Below the pieces are notes generated by a model. That model saw nothing but the letters and a program-made list of their open reading frames with translations. It had not been told where the DNA came from and did no database searches. A DNA stretch of 64,000 nt from an uncultured Methylocystaceae bacterium (lineage in GTDB: Bacteria > Pseudomonadota > Alphaproteobacteria > Rhizobiales > Beijerinckiaceae), in the NCBI GenBank assembly GCA_903870245.1, contig CAIQCB010000052.1, positions 62,001 through 126,000 of the forward strand, written 5' to 3'. The stretch's first letter is position 1. Each line of letters begins with the position of its first letter. A program made the translations under genes and the position numbers. Shown here piece by piece: positions 15,873 to 25,422 of this stretch.

Positions 15873-18353
15873 TCAGGTTCCGCGTGGTTTGGCGCGGGTC
15901 GTCGGCGCCGCATGGGCGGGATCGTCTGGCCAGGGATGGCGTGGATAACGACCCTTCATTTGCTTTTTCACCTCGCTCCACGAACCGGCCCAGAACGCCG
16001 GAAGGTCACGCGTTGTCTGGATCGGCCGATGCGCCGGAGACAGCAGTTCCAGCGTGAGGGGCGCACGACCCCGCGCCAGAGACGGATGCGCGGTCAATCC
16101 AAAAAGCTCCTGCACGCGCACCGAGAGCAGGGGGCCATTTTCCGCTGCGTAGTCGAGCGCATGGCGGGAGCCGACGGGCGTTTCGAACCAGGCCGGCGCT
16201 TCCTCGTCGAGACGCCGCATCAGTTCCCATGGCAGCAGATGCGCCAGCGCGGCGTCGAGATCGGCGGCGGCGATATCGACCAGACCGGCGCGTCCCGTGA
16301 TGAAAGGCGCCAGCCAAAGGACGGCGTCGACCGCGAGGGCCGCGTCGCCGAGGTCGGGAAACGCGCTTGTCTCGCCTTCCGCACGGCGCATGAAAGCCAC
16401 GCGATCACGCAACTGGTTTTGCGCTTTTGTCCAGGGCAGTCGCGCCACGCCGAGTCTGGCGACGCCCTCGGCGAGCAGGCGCGCATTTTCCGTCGTTGCT
16501 TCGATCGCAAGATTTTGTTCGCCCAGTCGGATCGCGCCGAGGCGCCGAAATCGTCGCCTCTGCAATGCGCCGCGCGTCGCGTCGAAGGTCGTTTCATCGC
16601 GCGCCTCGATGCGCGCGGCGGCGATCGCCTCGATCTCGTCGGGCTCCAACGGACATGCGGCGAGAATGCGCGCCTTCGCGGCCCGGCCGGTCAATTCGGC
16701 CACTGCGAGAAACGGCGCGCGCGACAGGGGGTCTTCCTCCGGCAGGCTGGCTGCTCGGCCGTTCGCCATAAGAAACTCGCCGCGCGCGCCGCGCGCTTTC
16801 GCCAGTCGGTCGGGATAGGCGAGCGCGATCAGCGCCCCATCGGAGAGCGGGAGCGGATCGACGGCGGCGGCCATCGCCATCGCCTGCCGCGACCATTGCG
16901 CCGCCAGTCGTCTCGCGTCGCGGGCGCGTTTGGATCCGTCGCGCTGGAGTCTTTCGAGACGATGGGACAGATCGGCGTCGTTTCCGCCGAGGCCGCGTTC
17001 GGAGAGCAGCAACGCCAGTTCGGCGGCTCGGCCGGCGCCGGCGTGACGGGCGGCGGCAAGGATCATTCTGGCGAGGCGAGGCGGCAGAGGCAGGACGCGC
17101 AACGCATGACCCTCTGGCGTGAGGCGTCCGTCGACGTCGATCGCGCCGAGATCGCGCGCCAGCCCCACCGCCTCTTTCCACGCCGGTCCAGGCGGCGGAT
17201 CGAGCCATGGCAAATGCGCCGGATCCCTGACGCCCCAGGCCGCAAGATCGAGCGCAAGACCCGAGAGATCGGCGGCGAGAATCTCCGGCGCCGCGAAGGC
17301 CGGCAGCGCGGCGGTCTGCGGTTCGTCCCACAACCGATAGCAAACGCCGGGCTCCGTACGTCCGGCGCGGCCCCGTCTCTGATCGACGCTGGCGCGGGCG
17401 GAGCGCACCGTCTCCAAGCGCGAGAGGCCAAGATCGGGTTCGTAAATCTGAACGCGTGAGAGGCCGCAATCGACGACGACGCGCACGCCTTCAATGGTCA
17501 GAGAGGTTTCGGCGATTGACGTCGCAAGCACCACCTTGCGGCGCCCTCTCGGAGCCGGCGCGATCGCGCGATCCTGTTCGGCGCGATCAAGCGCGCCATA
17601 GAGCGGCGCGATATCGACGTCCGGCAGCCGGGCTTCGGCAAGAAGCCCGGCGACGCGGAGGATTTCCCCCTGTCCGGGCAGAAAGGCCAAAATGGAGCCC
17701 GGCTCCTCGCGCAACGCCCGCAACACCGCGCGCGCAACCGCCGCATCGACTCGCTCATCGGGATCGCGGCCGAGATATCGCGTTTCAACATCGAAGGCGC
17801 GGCCCTCGGAAACGATGATCGGCGCATTCTTCATCAGCGCCGCGACGCGTGCGCCGTCCAGCGTCGCCGACATGGCGACAAGCCTCAAATCCTCCCGCAG
17901 CCCGGCTTGCGCGTCGAGGGCCAGCGCGAGGCCGAGATCAGCGTCGAGCGAACGCTCGTGATATTCATCGAACATCACCCCGGCGACGCCTGTCAGCGCC
18001 GGATCGTCGAGGATCATGCGCGCGAAGACGCCTTCGGTGACGACCTCGATCCGCGTTTTCGCCGAGACTTTCGACTCCAGCCGCATTCGCAAGCCGATGG
18101 TTTCGCCAATGGCCTCGCCGAGCGTCGCGGCCATGCGGGCGGCGGCGGCGCGGGCGGCGAGGCGACGCGGCTCCAACAGGATGAGTTTGCCGTTCTGCGC
18201 CCAGGGCGCGTCGAGAAGAGCGAGCGGCGCACGGGTTGTCTTGCCGGCGCCGGGCGGCGCGACGATCGCCAGATTGGGCGTTGTCTCCAGCGTTTCCGCG
18301 ATCTGCGGCAAAACGGCGTCGATAGGCAGGTTGTCGGAAAAGGCGCGCGACAA
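15873..18353 (-). CDS. hrpB: ATP-dependent helicase HrpB
   Basis: 826 residues, the normal HrpB length. Motif I PPGAGKTT (about 33-40), motif II DEYH (129-132), and motif VI QRRGRAGR identify a DEAH-box-like SF2 helicase; the C-terminal HrpB-specific domain ends with LPAFWAGSWSEVKKQMKGRYP, of which WAGSWSEVKKQMKGRYP is the hallmark of the family. The cellular role is poorly defined (RNA or DNA metabolism). A large antisense frame over this gene is a composition artefact. Confidence 0.95.
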   Translation of the reverse strand: MSRAFSDNLPIDAVLPQIAETLETTPNLAIVAPPGAGKTTRAPLALLDAPWAQNGKLILLEPRRLAARAAAARMAATLGEAIGETIGLRMRLESKVSAKTRIEVVTEGVFARMILDDPALTGVAGVMFDEYHERSLDADLGLALALDAQAGLREDLRLVAMSATLDGARVAALMKNAPIIVSEGRAFDVETRYLGRDPDERVDAAVARAVLRALREEPGSILAFLPGQGEILRVAGLLAEARLPDVDIAPLYGALDRAEQDRAIAPAPRGRRKVVLATSIAETSLTIEGVRVVVDCGLSRVQIYEPDLGLSRLETVRSARASVDQRRGRAGRTEPGVCYRLWDEPQTAALPAFAAPEILAADLSGLALDLAAWGVRDPAHLPWLDPPPGPAWKEAVGLARDLGAIDVDGRLTPEGHALRVLPLPPRLARMILAAARHAGAGRAAELALLLSERGLGGNDADLSHRLERLQRDGSKRARDARRLAAQWSRQAMAMAAAVDPLPLSDGALIALAYPDRLAKARGARGEFLMANGRAASLPEEDPLSRAPFLAVAELTGRAAKARILAACPLEPDEIEAIAAARIEARDETTFDATRGALQRRRFRRLGAIRLGEQNLAIEATTENARLLAEGVARLGVARLPWTKAQNQLRDRVAFMRRAEGETSAFPDLGDAALAVDAVLWLAPFITGRAGLVDIAAADLDAALAHLLPWELMRRLDEEAPAWFETPVGSRHALDYAAENGPLLSVRVQELFGLTAHPSLARGRAPLTLELLSPAHRPIQTTRDLPAFWAGSWSEVKKQMKGRYPRHPWPDDPAHAAPTTRAKPRGT

Positions 18354-18370
18354 TGAGAGGGAGCCCGAAC

Positions 18371-18405
18371 AAAAAAGACGCTCCCTCCGCTGGGGAGGGA
18401 GCGTC
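18371..18405 (-). terminator. rho-independent terminator of the Tim44-like gene
   Basis: Read on the minus strand, a 12-bp perfect stem (18405-18394 with 18388-18377, GACGCTCCCTCC type) with a five-base loop is followed by six T (18376-18371). It lies just after the stop of the Tim44-like gene. Confidence 0.9.
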
Positions 18406-18426
18406 GGTCGTTTAGCACATCTTCGC

Positions 18427-19452
18427 TCAGGCGACGCGGGACTCCGCGCGTCCAGCGGATTGCTGGATCGCGGAGAGCTTCCAGCCGCCCGGACCGGCGC
18501 CGGCGTCGCGACGGAAGGTCCAGGCCTCTGTGGCCTCGTTGCGACCCGGCGAGCCAGGCAGAACCTTGCCGGTGGCGCGATCCTCCATCACGTCGTCGAG
18601 CGCGAACCGCATGGCGACGGTGGCGTAGTCGTCGCCGCCTTCGCGCCAGGCTTCCGCAAGGTCTCCCGACAGCAACTTGACGTTTGATACGCGGTTGACG
18701 ACGCCCTTGCGGCGGTTCGCCTCCAGTTCATCGTCGAAGTAGGACGCCATTTCCGGCGTCGACATCAGACGCAGCGCGCCCAGATCCTCGCGACTGTAGG
18801 CGGACTGCATCTCGCCAAGCATGCGCTCGAAGGCGTCGAAGTCCTTCGGCTCCAGCGAGATTGGCGTGGCCCGCTCGGGGCGCGCGCCATTCCAGCCGCC
18901 AAAGCCGCCGACCCCCGGCCGTGCGCCTCCCGCCCCGAAGGACGAGCCGCCGCCAAAGGCCGAACCAAACGGCGCGCCGCCAGAGCGCTGCGCCGCCGGC
19001 GCGTTGCGGTTGGCGTACCACGCGAAGGCCATGCGCGCCAGAAAGTAGATCAGCGCGACCTGCATCAGGAGGCCGATGATCGACATGAAGCCGCCCATGC
19101 CGCCCAGGAAGCCCTGTCCGGTCAGCATCCCGAACAGGCCAGCGCCCAGCAGGCCGCCGGCGAGGCCGCCCATGAGGCCGCGACCAAATGACGAACCGGC
19201 GTAGCCCGGCTGGCCCATGTAGCCGCCATTATAGCCCGGCGCCTGACGCGGCGTGACCGAACGTTCGAACGGCGAAGCCGCGCCTGGCATGGTGCGCGTC
19301 GACGGCGGGGCCGACCAGGTGCGCATACCGCGCGAACCGAAACTGCCGCCGCCGCCCATGCGGGCCTCGGCGACCGCAGGGGCCAGCGCCAGAAGGCCGG
19401 CGAGCGTGAGCGCCAGCATTGACAAGCGCTGGCGCGCCAGAAATCCCAACAT
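18427..19452 (-). CDS. Tim44-like domain membrane protein
   Basis: 341 residues: a signal peptide ending in AVAEA, a Gly/Ser/Pro-rich low-complexity region (about 30-110), a membrane helix pair around GGFMSIIGLLMQVALIYFLARM, and a C-terminal Tim44/TIMM44-like domain (DFDAFERMLGEMQSAYSRED through the end). Bacterial Tim44-like proteins are membrane-associated and of uncertain function; the domain resembles the mitochondrial import-motor tether. Monocistronic, with a strong terminator. Confidence 0.88.
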   Translation of the reverse strand: MLGFLARQRLSMLALTLAGLLALAPAVAEARMGGGGSFGSRGMRTWSAPPSTRTMPGAASPFERSVTPRQAPGYNGGYMGQPGYAGSSFGRGLMGGLAGGLLGAGLFGMLTGQGFLGGMGGFMSIIGLLMQVALIYFLARMAFAWYANRNAPAAQRSGGAPFGSAFGGGSSFGAGGARPGVGGFGGWNGARPERATPISLEPKDFDAFERMLGEMQSAYSREDLGALRLMSTPEMASYFDDELEANRRKGVVNRVSNVKLLSGDLAEAWREGGDDYATVAMRFALDDVMEDRATGKVLPGSPGRNEATEAWTFRRDAGAGPGGWKLSAIQQSAGRAESRVA

Positions 19453-19626
19453 TGTTTATCCCCTTCTTGCGGGGCCCAAGGCCCCTCTTGTTAGGAAATA
19501 TAGGGCCGCGCCGCCCGCCCCGCGAGCAGATTCGGACCAGAGGGGGATTAATTTTTGTCAAGGTTGCGCCCCCTCGCCCGGCGCTACGCGCTGGCGGCGA
19601 CGGCCCAAACCCGTTAAGAGCCCCCC

Positions 19627-20433
19627 ATGCGCCCCTATCACGATCTGCTCGAAACGATCCTGCGCGACGGCGTGCGCAAGCAAGACCGGACCGGCACCGG
19701 CACACTCTCGATTTTCGGGCATCAGATGCGCTTCGATCTGTCGGAGGGCTTTCCGCTCGTCACCACCAAAAAGCTGCATCTCAAATCAATCATCCATGAA
19801 TTGCTCTGGTTCCTGAAAGGCGACACCAACATCGCCTATTTGCGCGAAAACGGCGTCACCATCTGGGACGAATGGGCTGACGCGCAGGGCGATCTTGGCC
19901 CGGTCTATGGCCGGCAATGGCGGGCATGGCCGACGCCCGACGGCGGCGCCATCGATCAGATCCGCGGCGTCGTCGAGGATATCCGTCGCGATCCGTTCTC
20001 ACGGCGCCTAATCGTCTCGGCCTGGAATCCGGCCGAACTCGGCAGGATGGCGCTGGCCCCCTGTCATTGCCTGTTCCAGTTTCACGTCGCCGAGATTGAG
20101 GGCCGCAAGCGACTGTCTTGCCAGCTTTATCAACGTTCGGCCGATGTATTTCTGGGCGTGCCGTTCAATATCGCGAGCTACGCCCTGCTCACCCACATGG
20201 TGGCGCAGGCGACCGGCTGCGTCGCCGGCGATTTCGTCCACAGTTTCGGCGACGCCCACCTCTACCTCAATCACCTCGATCAGGCGCGCGAGCAGCTTTC
20301 CCGCGCGCCGCGCCCCCTGCCCCGGCTTCGGCTCAATCCGGCTGTGAGCGATCTCTTCGCCTTTTGCTATGAAGACATCGCCATCGAGGGCTACGATCCC
20401 TGGCCGGCGCTCGCCGCCCCTATCTCGGTGTAA
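19627..20433 (+). CDS. thyA: thymidylate synthase ThyA
   Basis: 268 residues. The catalytic Cys is C146 in APCHCLFQF, preceded by [13 protein letters not shown]; the N-terminal [16 protein letters not shown] folate/dUMP segment is intact. It converts dUMP to dTMP using methylene-tetrahydrofolate. It is followed by folA at a four-base interval, so the dihydrofolate produced is recycled by the next gene product, the classical thyA-folA operon. Confidence 0.98.
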   Translation: MRPYHDLLETILRDGVRKQDRTGTGTLSIFGHQMRFDLSEGFPLVTTKKLHLKSIIHELLWFLKGDTNIAYLRENGVTIWDEWADAQGDLGPVYGRQWRAWPTPDGGAIDQIRGVVEDIRRDPFSRRLIVSAWNPAELGRMALAPCHCLFQFHVAEIEGRKRLSCQLYQRSADVFLGVPFNIASYALLTHMVAQATGCVAGDFVHSFGDAHLYLNHLDQAREQLSRAPRPLPRLRLNPAVSDLFAFCYEDIAIEGYDPWPALAAPISV

Positions 20434-20437
20434 TGGC

Positions 20438-20965
20438 GTGTCCGGCCCGACGTCTCCCCGTCTCGTCGCGATCGTCGCGCGCGCCCGCAATGGCGTGATC
20501 GGCGTCGACAACGATCTGCCGTGGCGGCTCTCCAGCGACCTCAAACGCTTCAAGGCGCTGACGATGGGCAAGCCGATGATCATGGGACGGCGGACATGGG
20601 ACTCGATTGGCCGTCCCCTGCCGGGCCGCGAGATTGTGGTGCTGACCCGCGATCCGACGTTTCGGGCCGAGGGCGCCCATGTCGCCGCCACGCCGGGCGA
20701 AGCGCTGGCGACGGCGCGGCGGCTCGCCGCGCTGACCGACGCGACGGAAATCGTCATCGCCGGCGGCGGCGACATCTTCCGCGCCTTCTTGCCCGAGACC
20801 GAGACGATCGAGATCACCGAAGTGGCGCTGGACTGTGACGGCGACGCCCATTTTCCGGCGCTCGATCCGGCCGAGTGGGAGGAGACGTGTTGCGAGCGGC
20901 CGGAACGCGGCCCCAGGGATGAGGCTGACTTTCATTACGTGACGCTGCGCCGGCGGCGGCCATGA
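20438..20965 (+). CDS. folA: dihydrofolate reductase
   Basis: 175 residues from GTG at 20438, four bases after the thyA stop; the earlier in-frame ATG (20369) lies inside thyA and would add a non-homologous leader. Motifs: GVIGVDNDLPWRL, FKALTMGKPMIMGRRTW (here TMGKPMIMGRRTW), AGGGDIF, and the C-terminal DADFHYVTLRR-like end (EADFHYVTLRR). It reduces dihydrofolate with NADPH. Confidence 0.95.
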   Translation: MSGPTSPRLVAIVARARNGVIGVDNDLPWRLSSDLKRFKALTMGKPMIMGRRTWDSIGRPLPGREIVVLTRDPTFRAEGAHVAATPGEALATARRLAALTDATEIVIAGGGDIFRAFLPETETIEITEVALDCDGDAHFPALDPAEWEETCCERPERGPRDEADFHYVTLRRRRP

Positions 20966-21084
20966 GAGATGAGAGGAACGAAGAGAGGAAGAGTGGCCTC
21001 AATGGCGTCTTGGCCGAAAGAGAGTTGCGGAGACGACCCGGCGTGGCTATAAGCGCCTCGCGTGCGGCGCTTGACCGCTTGCAT

Positions 21085-21161
21085 CGGAGTGTAGCGCAGC
21101 CTGGTAGCGCACCTCGTTCGGGACGAGGGGGTCGGAGGTTCGAATCCTCTCACTCCGACCA
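21085..21161 (+). tRNA. tRNA-Pro (anticodon CGG)
   Basis: A full cloverleaf: acceptor stem CGGAGTG (21085-21091) with CACTCCG (21151-21157), anticodon stem CCTCG/CGAGG with loop TTCGGGA (21117-21123, anticodon CGG at 21119-21121), T-loop GGTTCGAATCC, discriminator A and encoded CCA (21159-21161). It lies 11 bases before cobS. No integrase or displaced attachment copy is seen nearby. Confidence 0.97.
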
Positions 21162-21172
21162 TTTTCCAAACC

Positions 21173-21937
21173 ATGATTGAAGCTTTCTGGACCTGCCTGC
21201 GTTTTTACACGCGGCTCCCGACCCCTGCCGACGCCGGCGCGCATGCGCCGCCGAATTTTGACTCTGGCGGTTGGGCGATCCCGCTGGTTGGCGCGCTGAT
21301 CGGCGCCATCGGCGGCGGCGCGTTGTTGATCGCCCTGCGGCTCGGCTTGTCGGAAACCCTGGCGGCGACGCTCGCTATCGCGACGATGGCGCTGGTCACC
21401 GGCGCGCTGCATGAGGACGGCCTCGCCGACTTTATCGACGGGATCGGCGGCGGCGCGACGCCGGCGCGTAAGCTGGCGATCATGCGCGATAGTCATCTTG
21501 GCGCCTATGGGGCGTTGGCCCTCTGTCTGACGAGCATTCTGCGGGTCCTTGCTCTGGCGGACCTGACGCACGCCGGCGGACAGACCGCCGCCGCCGCGCT
21601 TATTTTCGCCGGCGCAGCCTCACGCGCTGCAGGTTTGCTGCCAATGGGCCTGCTTGCGCCGGCGCGCGCAGATGGCGCCGCAGCGGCCGTCACGCCGCCC
21701 TCGCCGCGCGCGCTGGGCGCGATGGCCGCCAAAGCGTCGCCAGCCGCCCTTGCGCCACTGCTATCGGGCGCCGGCCCTCTCGTTGTCGCGCTGGCGTTGC
21801 TGCTCGCCTATGGGACTAGTCTGTTCGTCGCGCGCCTCGCGCAACGCCAGATCGGCGGCTATACCGGCGATGTCCTGGGCGCTGCGCAGCAGGCGACGGA
21901 GATCGTCATGCTGCTGACCCTCTCAGCTGGCGATTGA
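21173..21937 (+). CDS. cobS: adenosylcobinamide-GDP ribazoletransferase CobS
   Basis: 254 residues, strongly hydrophobic. FWTCLRFYTRLPTP at the start and GALHEDGLADFIDGIGGG (about 77-94) are the CobS/CobV signatures; MRDSHLGAYGALAL follows. It joins adenosylcobinamide-GDP to alpha-ribazole phosphate to complete cobalamin. No other cobalamin gene or cobalamin riboswitch is visible here. It sits 11 bases after tRNA-Pro and its end overlaps the convergent dusA by 15 bases. Confidence 0.95.
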   Translation: MIEAFWTCLRFYTRLPTPADAGAHAPPNFDSGGWAIPLVGALIGAIGGGALLIALRLGLSETLAATLAIATMALVTGALHEDGLADFIDGIGGGATPARKLAIMRDSHLGAYGALALCLTSILRVLALADLTHAGGQTAAAALIFAGAASRAAGLLPMGLLAPARADGAAAAVTPPSPRALGAMAAKASPAALAPLLSGAGPLVVALALLLAYGTSLFVARLAQRQIGGYTGDVLGAAQQATEIVMLLTLSAGD

Positions 21938-22948
21938 GACGGGGGCAGAGTCGCCGGCCAACCGGAGCGATCCGGCGCGACGAACTTCTTCAACCGCGGC
22001 GCGCAATGTCGCGATATTGGCGCCAGGCTTGACCGCTTCCAGCGACAGACGACGACGAAACAGGCGCGCTCCCGGCTGGCCCGCGAACAACCCGAGCAGA
22101 TGCCTTGTCATGGAGGAAAGTTTTTCGCCCTTGCCCAATTGGCGATCAATGTAGGGGATGAAGGCCTCGACGGCGTCGAAGGCGGTGTTGAAAGTTGGCG
22201 CGACCCCAAAAAAATCGGGATCGACCCTTAGCAGCAATTCCGGATCGTGATAGGCGGCCCGGCCGATCATAACGCCATCGACATACGCGAGTTGTTCCTG
22301 CATCTGCGCCAGGGTCGTCAGTCCGCCATTAATGGCGATTGGCGTTTGCGGGAAATCGCGCTTCAGGCGATGCACCAGAGGGTAATCCAGCGGCGGCGCG
22401 TCGCGATTTTCTTTCGGCGAGAGGCCTTTGAGCCACGCCTTGCGCGCATGGACAATGAGCGCATCGGCCCCGGCGTCGACGCAGTGGCGGGCCAGGGCGA
22501 ACAGCGCCTGGTCCGGTTCCTGATCGTCAACGCCGATCCGGCATTTAACCGTCACAGGCAGCGATACGGCGTCCTTCATCGCCTTGACGCAGTCGGCGAC
22601 AAGAGAAGGATTCAGCATCAGGCAAGCGCCGAAAGCGCCGTTCTGAACGCGATCCGAGGGGCAGCCGACATTGAGATTGACTTCGCAATAGCCAAAAGCC
22701 GCGACGACGCGCGCCGCCTGCGCAAGTTTCGCCGGTTCCGAGCCGCCAAGTTGAAAGGCGACCGGTTGCTCGAAGGCGTCGTACCCCATCAAAGAGTCGC
22801 GGTCGCCAAAAATCACGGCGCCGGCTGTGAGCATCTCCGTATAAAGCCGGGCGCGTCGCGACAACAGCCGGTGGAAATAACGGCAGTGCCGGTCAGTCCA
22901 AGCCATCATCGGCGCCACGGAGAACCTGATATCCGTATTTACAATCAT
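21923..22948 (-). CDS. dusA: tRNA-dihydrouridine(20/20a) synthase DusA
   Basis: 341 residues from the ATG at 22948. An 80-codon upstream extension is open but includes translated G-rich repeats and is unlike the family. RFSVAPMMAWTDRHCRYF at the start, the active-site NVGCPSDRVQNGAFGACLM (split NVGCPSDRVQ / NGAFGACLM; Cys ~96), and AINGGLTT are DusA features. It is an FMN enzyme reducing uridines in the tRNA D-loop. The 3' end overlaps the convergent cobS. Confidence 0.95.
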   Translation of the reverse strand: MIVNTDIRFSVAPMMAWTDRHCRYFHRLLSRRARLYTEMLTAGAVIFGDRDSLMGYDAFEQPVAFQLGGSEPAKLAQAARVVAAFGYCEVNLNVGCPSDRVQNGAFGACLMLNPSLVADCVKAMKDAVSLPVTVKCRIGVDDQEPDQALFALARHCVDAGADALIVHARKAWLKGLSPKENRDAPPLDYPLVHRLKRDFPQTPIAINGGLTTLAQMQEQLAYVDGVMIGRAAYHDPELLLRVDPDFFGVAPTFNTAFDAVEAFIPYIDRQLGKGEKLSSMTRHLLGLFAGQPGARLFRRRLSLEAVKPGANIATLRAAVEEVRRAGSLRLAGDSAPVSIAS

Positions 22949-23737
22949 TTCCGATGAATTCTCGCAATGCCATGCCGGGGCGAAGGGTCTCTTCCTGGAC
23001 CATCGATACGACACTTTTCGCTGAGTTTCGACCTCTTGCCGCTCACGGAGCGCAGACAAATTTACAATTTCTGACCGGTTCGGAGCGACGCTCAGGCGCC
23101 CGGGCCTTCGCCAAGGGGGCAAGGGGGCATGGAGGCAAGGAGGCAAGGAGGCAAGGAGGCGAAGAAGATGGCGCTGATCAGCGATCATCTTGTCTCAGAA
23201 AAGCTCTTGATGCGGCAAATGCCACAGCCCTCACAATTATGCCGAGTTTACAGCCAGAAAAGGCGCCTGGCTCAGGAGAACGCGGGATCGCCTGTCAGCA
23301 TTGGCTATTCTGGTCAGGAGCCGAGGTTTATGGCTTTGATGAACGCCCTTTGCCTGTGGCTATGACAAGCTTGCCGATGAGCTCAGCAAATATGAATTGC
23401 GGTAAAGTTGAGAGGCTCTCAGTCCCTCATAACATTTGTATCCGCCACAAATAAATGCAGAGGGACAAGCGCGGCAAGCGATCGCCCGTCAAGCGGTCAA
23501 TGGCGCCAGAGACGAATAATATGTCGATCAATATTTTCTTTCTAAGCATACCATTTCGCATGTCCCTTATGCATTAATGTGCAACCAACAGCTTTTGCAG
23601 ATTCTTATGGTCACCAATATTGACTCTATTCTCGCCCGGAGAATTCTCAAACTCGTAACTGAAGTGGCAGCCATGCTGCTTTTTATCGCAGGATTTATTT
23701 TTTGTTGAGGCGATTTCACATAATTCAGGGAGCCTCT
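22949..23737. other. gene-poor interval with G-rich repeats
   Basis: No convincing gene between the dusA start and the transposase remnant. A 166-codon frame at 22954-23454 on plus spans the repeat at 23113-23160 and has no recognisable motif or homogeneous codon use. The right part (from about 23400) becomes AT-rich and may be old mobile-element debris. Confidence 0.6.
23113..23160 (+). repeat. 8-bp tandem repeat, six copies
   Basis: Six consecutive 8-mers of form AAGGRGGC (two AAGGGGGC, one ATGGAGGC, three AAGGAGGC). The array lies 165 bases upstream of the dusA start on the opposite strand. The period is not a multiple of three. Confidence 0.85.
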
Positions 23738-24266
23738 GAACAAATACCACTGATTGCCTTTCCTGGCCTGATGAATCTCGGGATCACGTTTCTTGTCATG
23801 GTTCTTTGTCGAGGATGGCGCAGTAATGATCTTGGCGTCCACAATCGTTCCATTACCGATTTTGCTCCCCGGCGCCTTGAGATGTTCTTTGATGGACGCA
23901 AAAATCCTTTTCTCCATTCCTTTGACTTCGCTGATATGAGGGAATTTGCAGATCGCCGTCTCGTTCAAACATGCTTCTGCGCCAGGGTCGATCCCGACCA
24001 ATTTGCGCATCGCCTTTCTGGCGTGGAGAGAAATCTTCGGCCCGCAATTCAGACATATAGAAAGATTGCTGCGGGAAGTAGCCCCACGGCATTCTTTCAA
24101 CGCCAATCGGCGGAACTCCTTTTTAGCTGAGTGATAATGAGGCTCCAATCAGACTGCACAGCTCCCGCTATGGGACGACGGCGTCCATTTCTCTCAGGAC
24201 GCGCTCACGCCAAGTTTGCTTATAGTGGGCCTGAACACTGATGCTGGTGAACGTCCGTTGGCGCAT
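23738..24266 (-). pseudogene. decayed IS5-family transposase
   Basis: Reading minus from the ATG at 24266, the IS5-type N-terminus is recognisable (MRQRTF..., then REMDAVVP followed by TAG where the family has Trp, then RELCSLI), but the rest is spread over three frames: EPHYHSAK after a one-base insertion, GVPPIGVERMPWGYFPQQ in another frame, then AMRKLVGIDPGAEACLNET and ICKFPHI back in a third, through GTIVDAKIITAPSSTKN and RDPEIHQARKGNQWY, where similarity stops at about 23738. The DDE C-terminal half is missing and I see no terminal inverted repeats. At least one nonsense and two to three frameshift lesions make it inactive. Confidence 0.88.
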
Positions 24267-24347
24267 GGAACAACCACGCCAAAAGATTGAATCTAATTAA
24301 CCGCGATTTGCCAAGAGCTGATGATTAAATCAGTGGCTCCTTAAATA

Positions 24348-25010
24348 TCAACCATCATAATCCGCGTTTTTTTGCTCGATTCTGGGTATCAATGTTTCTA
24401 ATGGCCACGCACGAATGGCAAAGAAAATTGCAATTATCAAGCAAAGGGATACGCTAAGGACCTCTGATATCCAAGAGGCAAGAAAAGCGATCAGGTAGCA
24501 GCTTGGTCCCAGCCGATAATGTCGACTGATACGATGATAGCTATTTTCCTCCATAAAACTTGCTGAAGTTGATAGGAGTCTTTTCTCTTTCGAGATATGC
24601 CTCCAGAGGCCATGAAAGGCCAGAGATACAAGCAGAAAATTTCCGGTGTATACAATTGCGGCTATTTTTGATTGTGGATGTAAGAGATATTCCGCGAGCA
24701 AACCTGTTGGAAAAGGTATGAAGGTTACAACCAGCAGCAAAACTCCATTCCAGTATACAAGTGAATGATCCGATCTTTTCATTAAGGAAAATATCCAGTG
24801 ATGGTGCGTCCAAAATACAAGAATGGTTATGAAGGAGGTAATATAGCCGAGATAGGCTGGCCATAGACTAATAAGCGCACCCGCCAATCCATTTTCATTT
24901 ACTGTGAGTTGGCTGGGTATTTTTACCTCTAAGATCAGAAGTGTCGCCGAAATAGAAAAGACCCCATCGCTGAATGCCTCAATCCGGTTTGTTTCTGAAG
25001 TTCGTCGCAT
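24348..25010 (-). CDS. TMEM175/DUF1211-family membrane protein (candidate K+ channel)
   Basis: 220 residues from the ATG at 25010, with GGAAGAAAG upstream; a TTG at 25031 would add seven residues. The first helix carries RIEAFSDGVFSI, the FSD signature of TMEM175-type channels, and about six membrane segments follow (for example WPAYLGYITSFITILVFW). Bacterial members are potassium-permeable channels with six helices (family knowledge). AT-rich relative to the surrounding genome and located in the gene-poor stretch beside an IS remnant, so acquisition by transfer is plausible. Confidence 0.85.
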   Translation of the reverse strand: MRRTSETNRIEAFSDGVFSISATLLILEVKIPSQLTVNENGLAGALISLWPAYLGYITSFITILVFWTHHHWIFSLMKRSDHSLVYWNGVLLLVVTFIPFPTGLLAEYLLHPQSKIAAIVYTGNFLLVSLAFHGLWRHISKEKRLLSTSASFMEENSYHRISRHYRLGPSCYLIAFLASWISEVLSVSLCLIIAIFFAIRAWPLETLIPRIEQKNADYDG

Positions 25011-25422
25011 CGCTTGCAGGCTTTCTTCCAACTTTTCGAATTTTAGACAAAAAACAGAAAAGAACGCTGATAATTCTTTGTATGGAAATTGTTAGAGACA
25101 TATTTGGAAGTGGCGATTAACCGCCTTGAATGCAAGATACTATTTTAATTCAAACATTGGGCTTCGCTAAAATATCTAATGCTCTCAAAAAGACCAATTT
25201 TTTGCTAAATCATGTCCAGGTCGGACATTTAACATTCTGAAGCCCCTAACACTATTGATAATATGACAAGAATGATTATCTTAGGGAAGTCGAAATAAGG
25301 CCGAAAGACTTGAGCTCTTCGCTTCATAGCGATACGGCCCATGAGACTTCCTTCCGAAATATTCGATTTGCCTGCAGTCAGAAAGATTGGCTGCTAACAA
25401 GTATTCCCCGAAAGGAATCATC
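25011..25422. promoter_or_regulatory. divergent AT-rich regulatory interval with a dyad
   Basis: This 412-base gap separates the divergent TMEM175-like and cold-shock genes. It holds a perfect 6-bp inverted repeat ATGTCC-AGGTC-GGACAT at 25212-25228, an operator-like dyad, and a long AT-rich leader before the cold-shock start, as is common for csp genes. No ORF of substance was found. The regulator is unknown. Confidence 0.4.

Noticed and set aside
13988-17459. Very long plus-strand frames (526 and 558 codons) opposite the phosphomutase, protease and hrpB genes
   Set aside because: They mirror well-conserved minus-strand genes; GC-rich third positions keep antisense frames open. Products are Arg/His-rich with no motif.
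21085-21161. tRNA-Pro as an integration site of an island
   Set aside because: cobS and dusA follow directly; there is no integrase and no displaced copy of the tRNA 3' end seen.
22954-23454. 166-codon plus frame upstream of dusA
   Set aside because: It runs through the 8-bp repeat, has no conserved motif and changes composition along its length.
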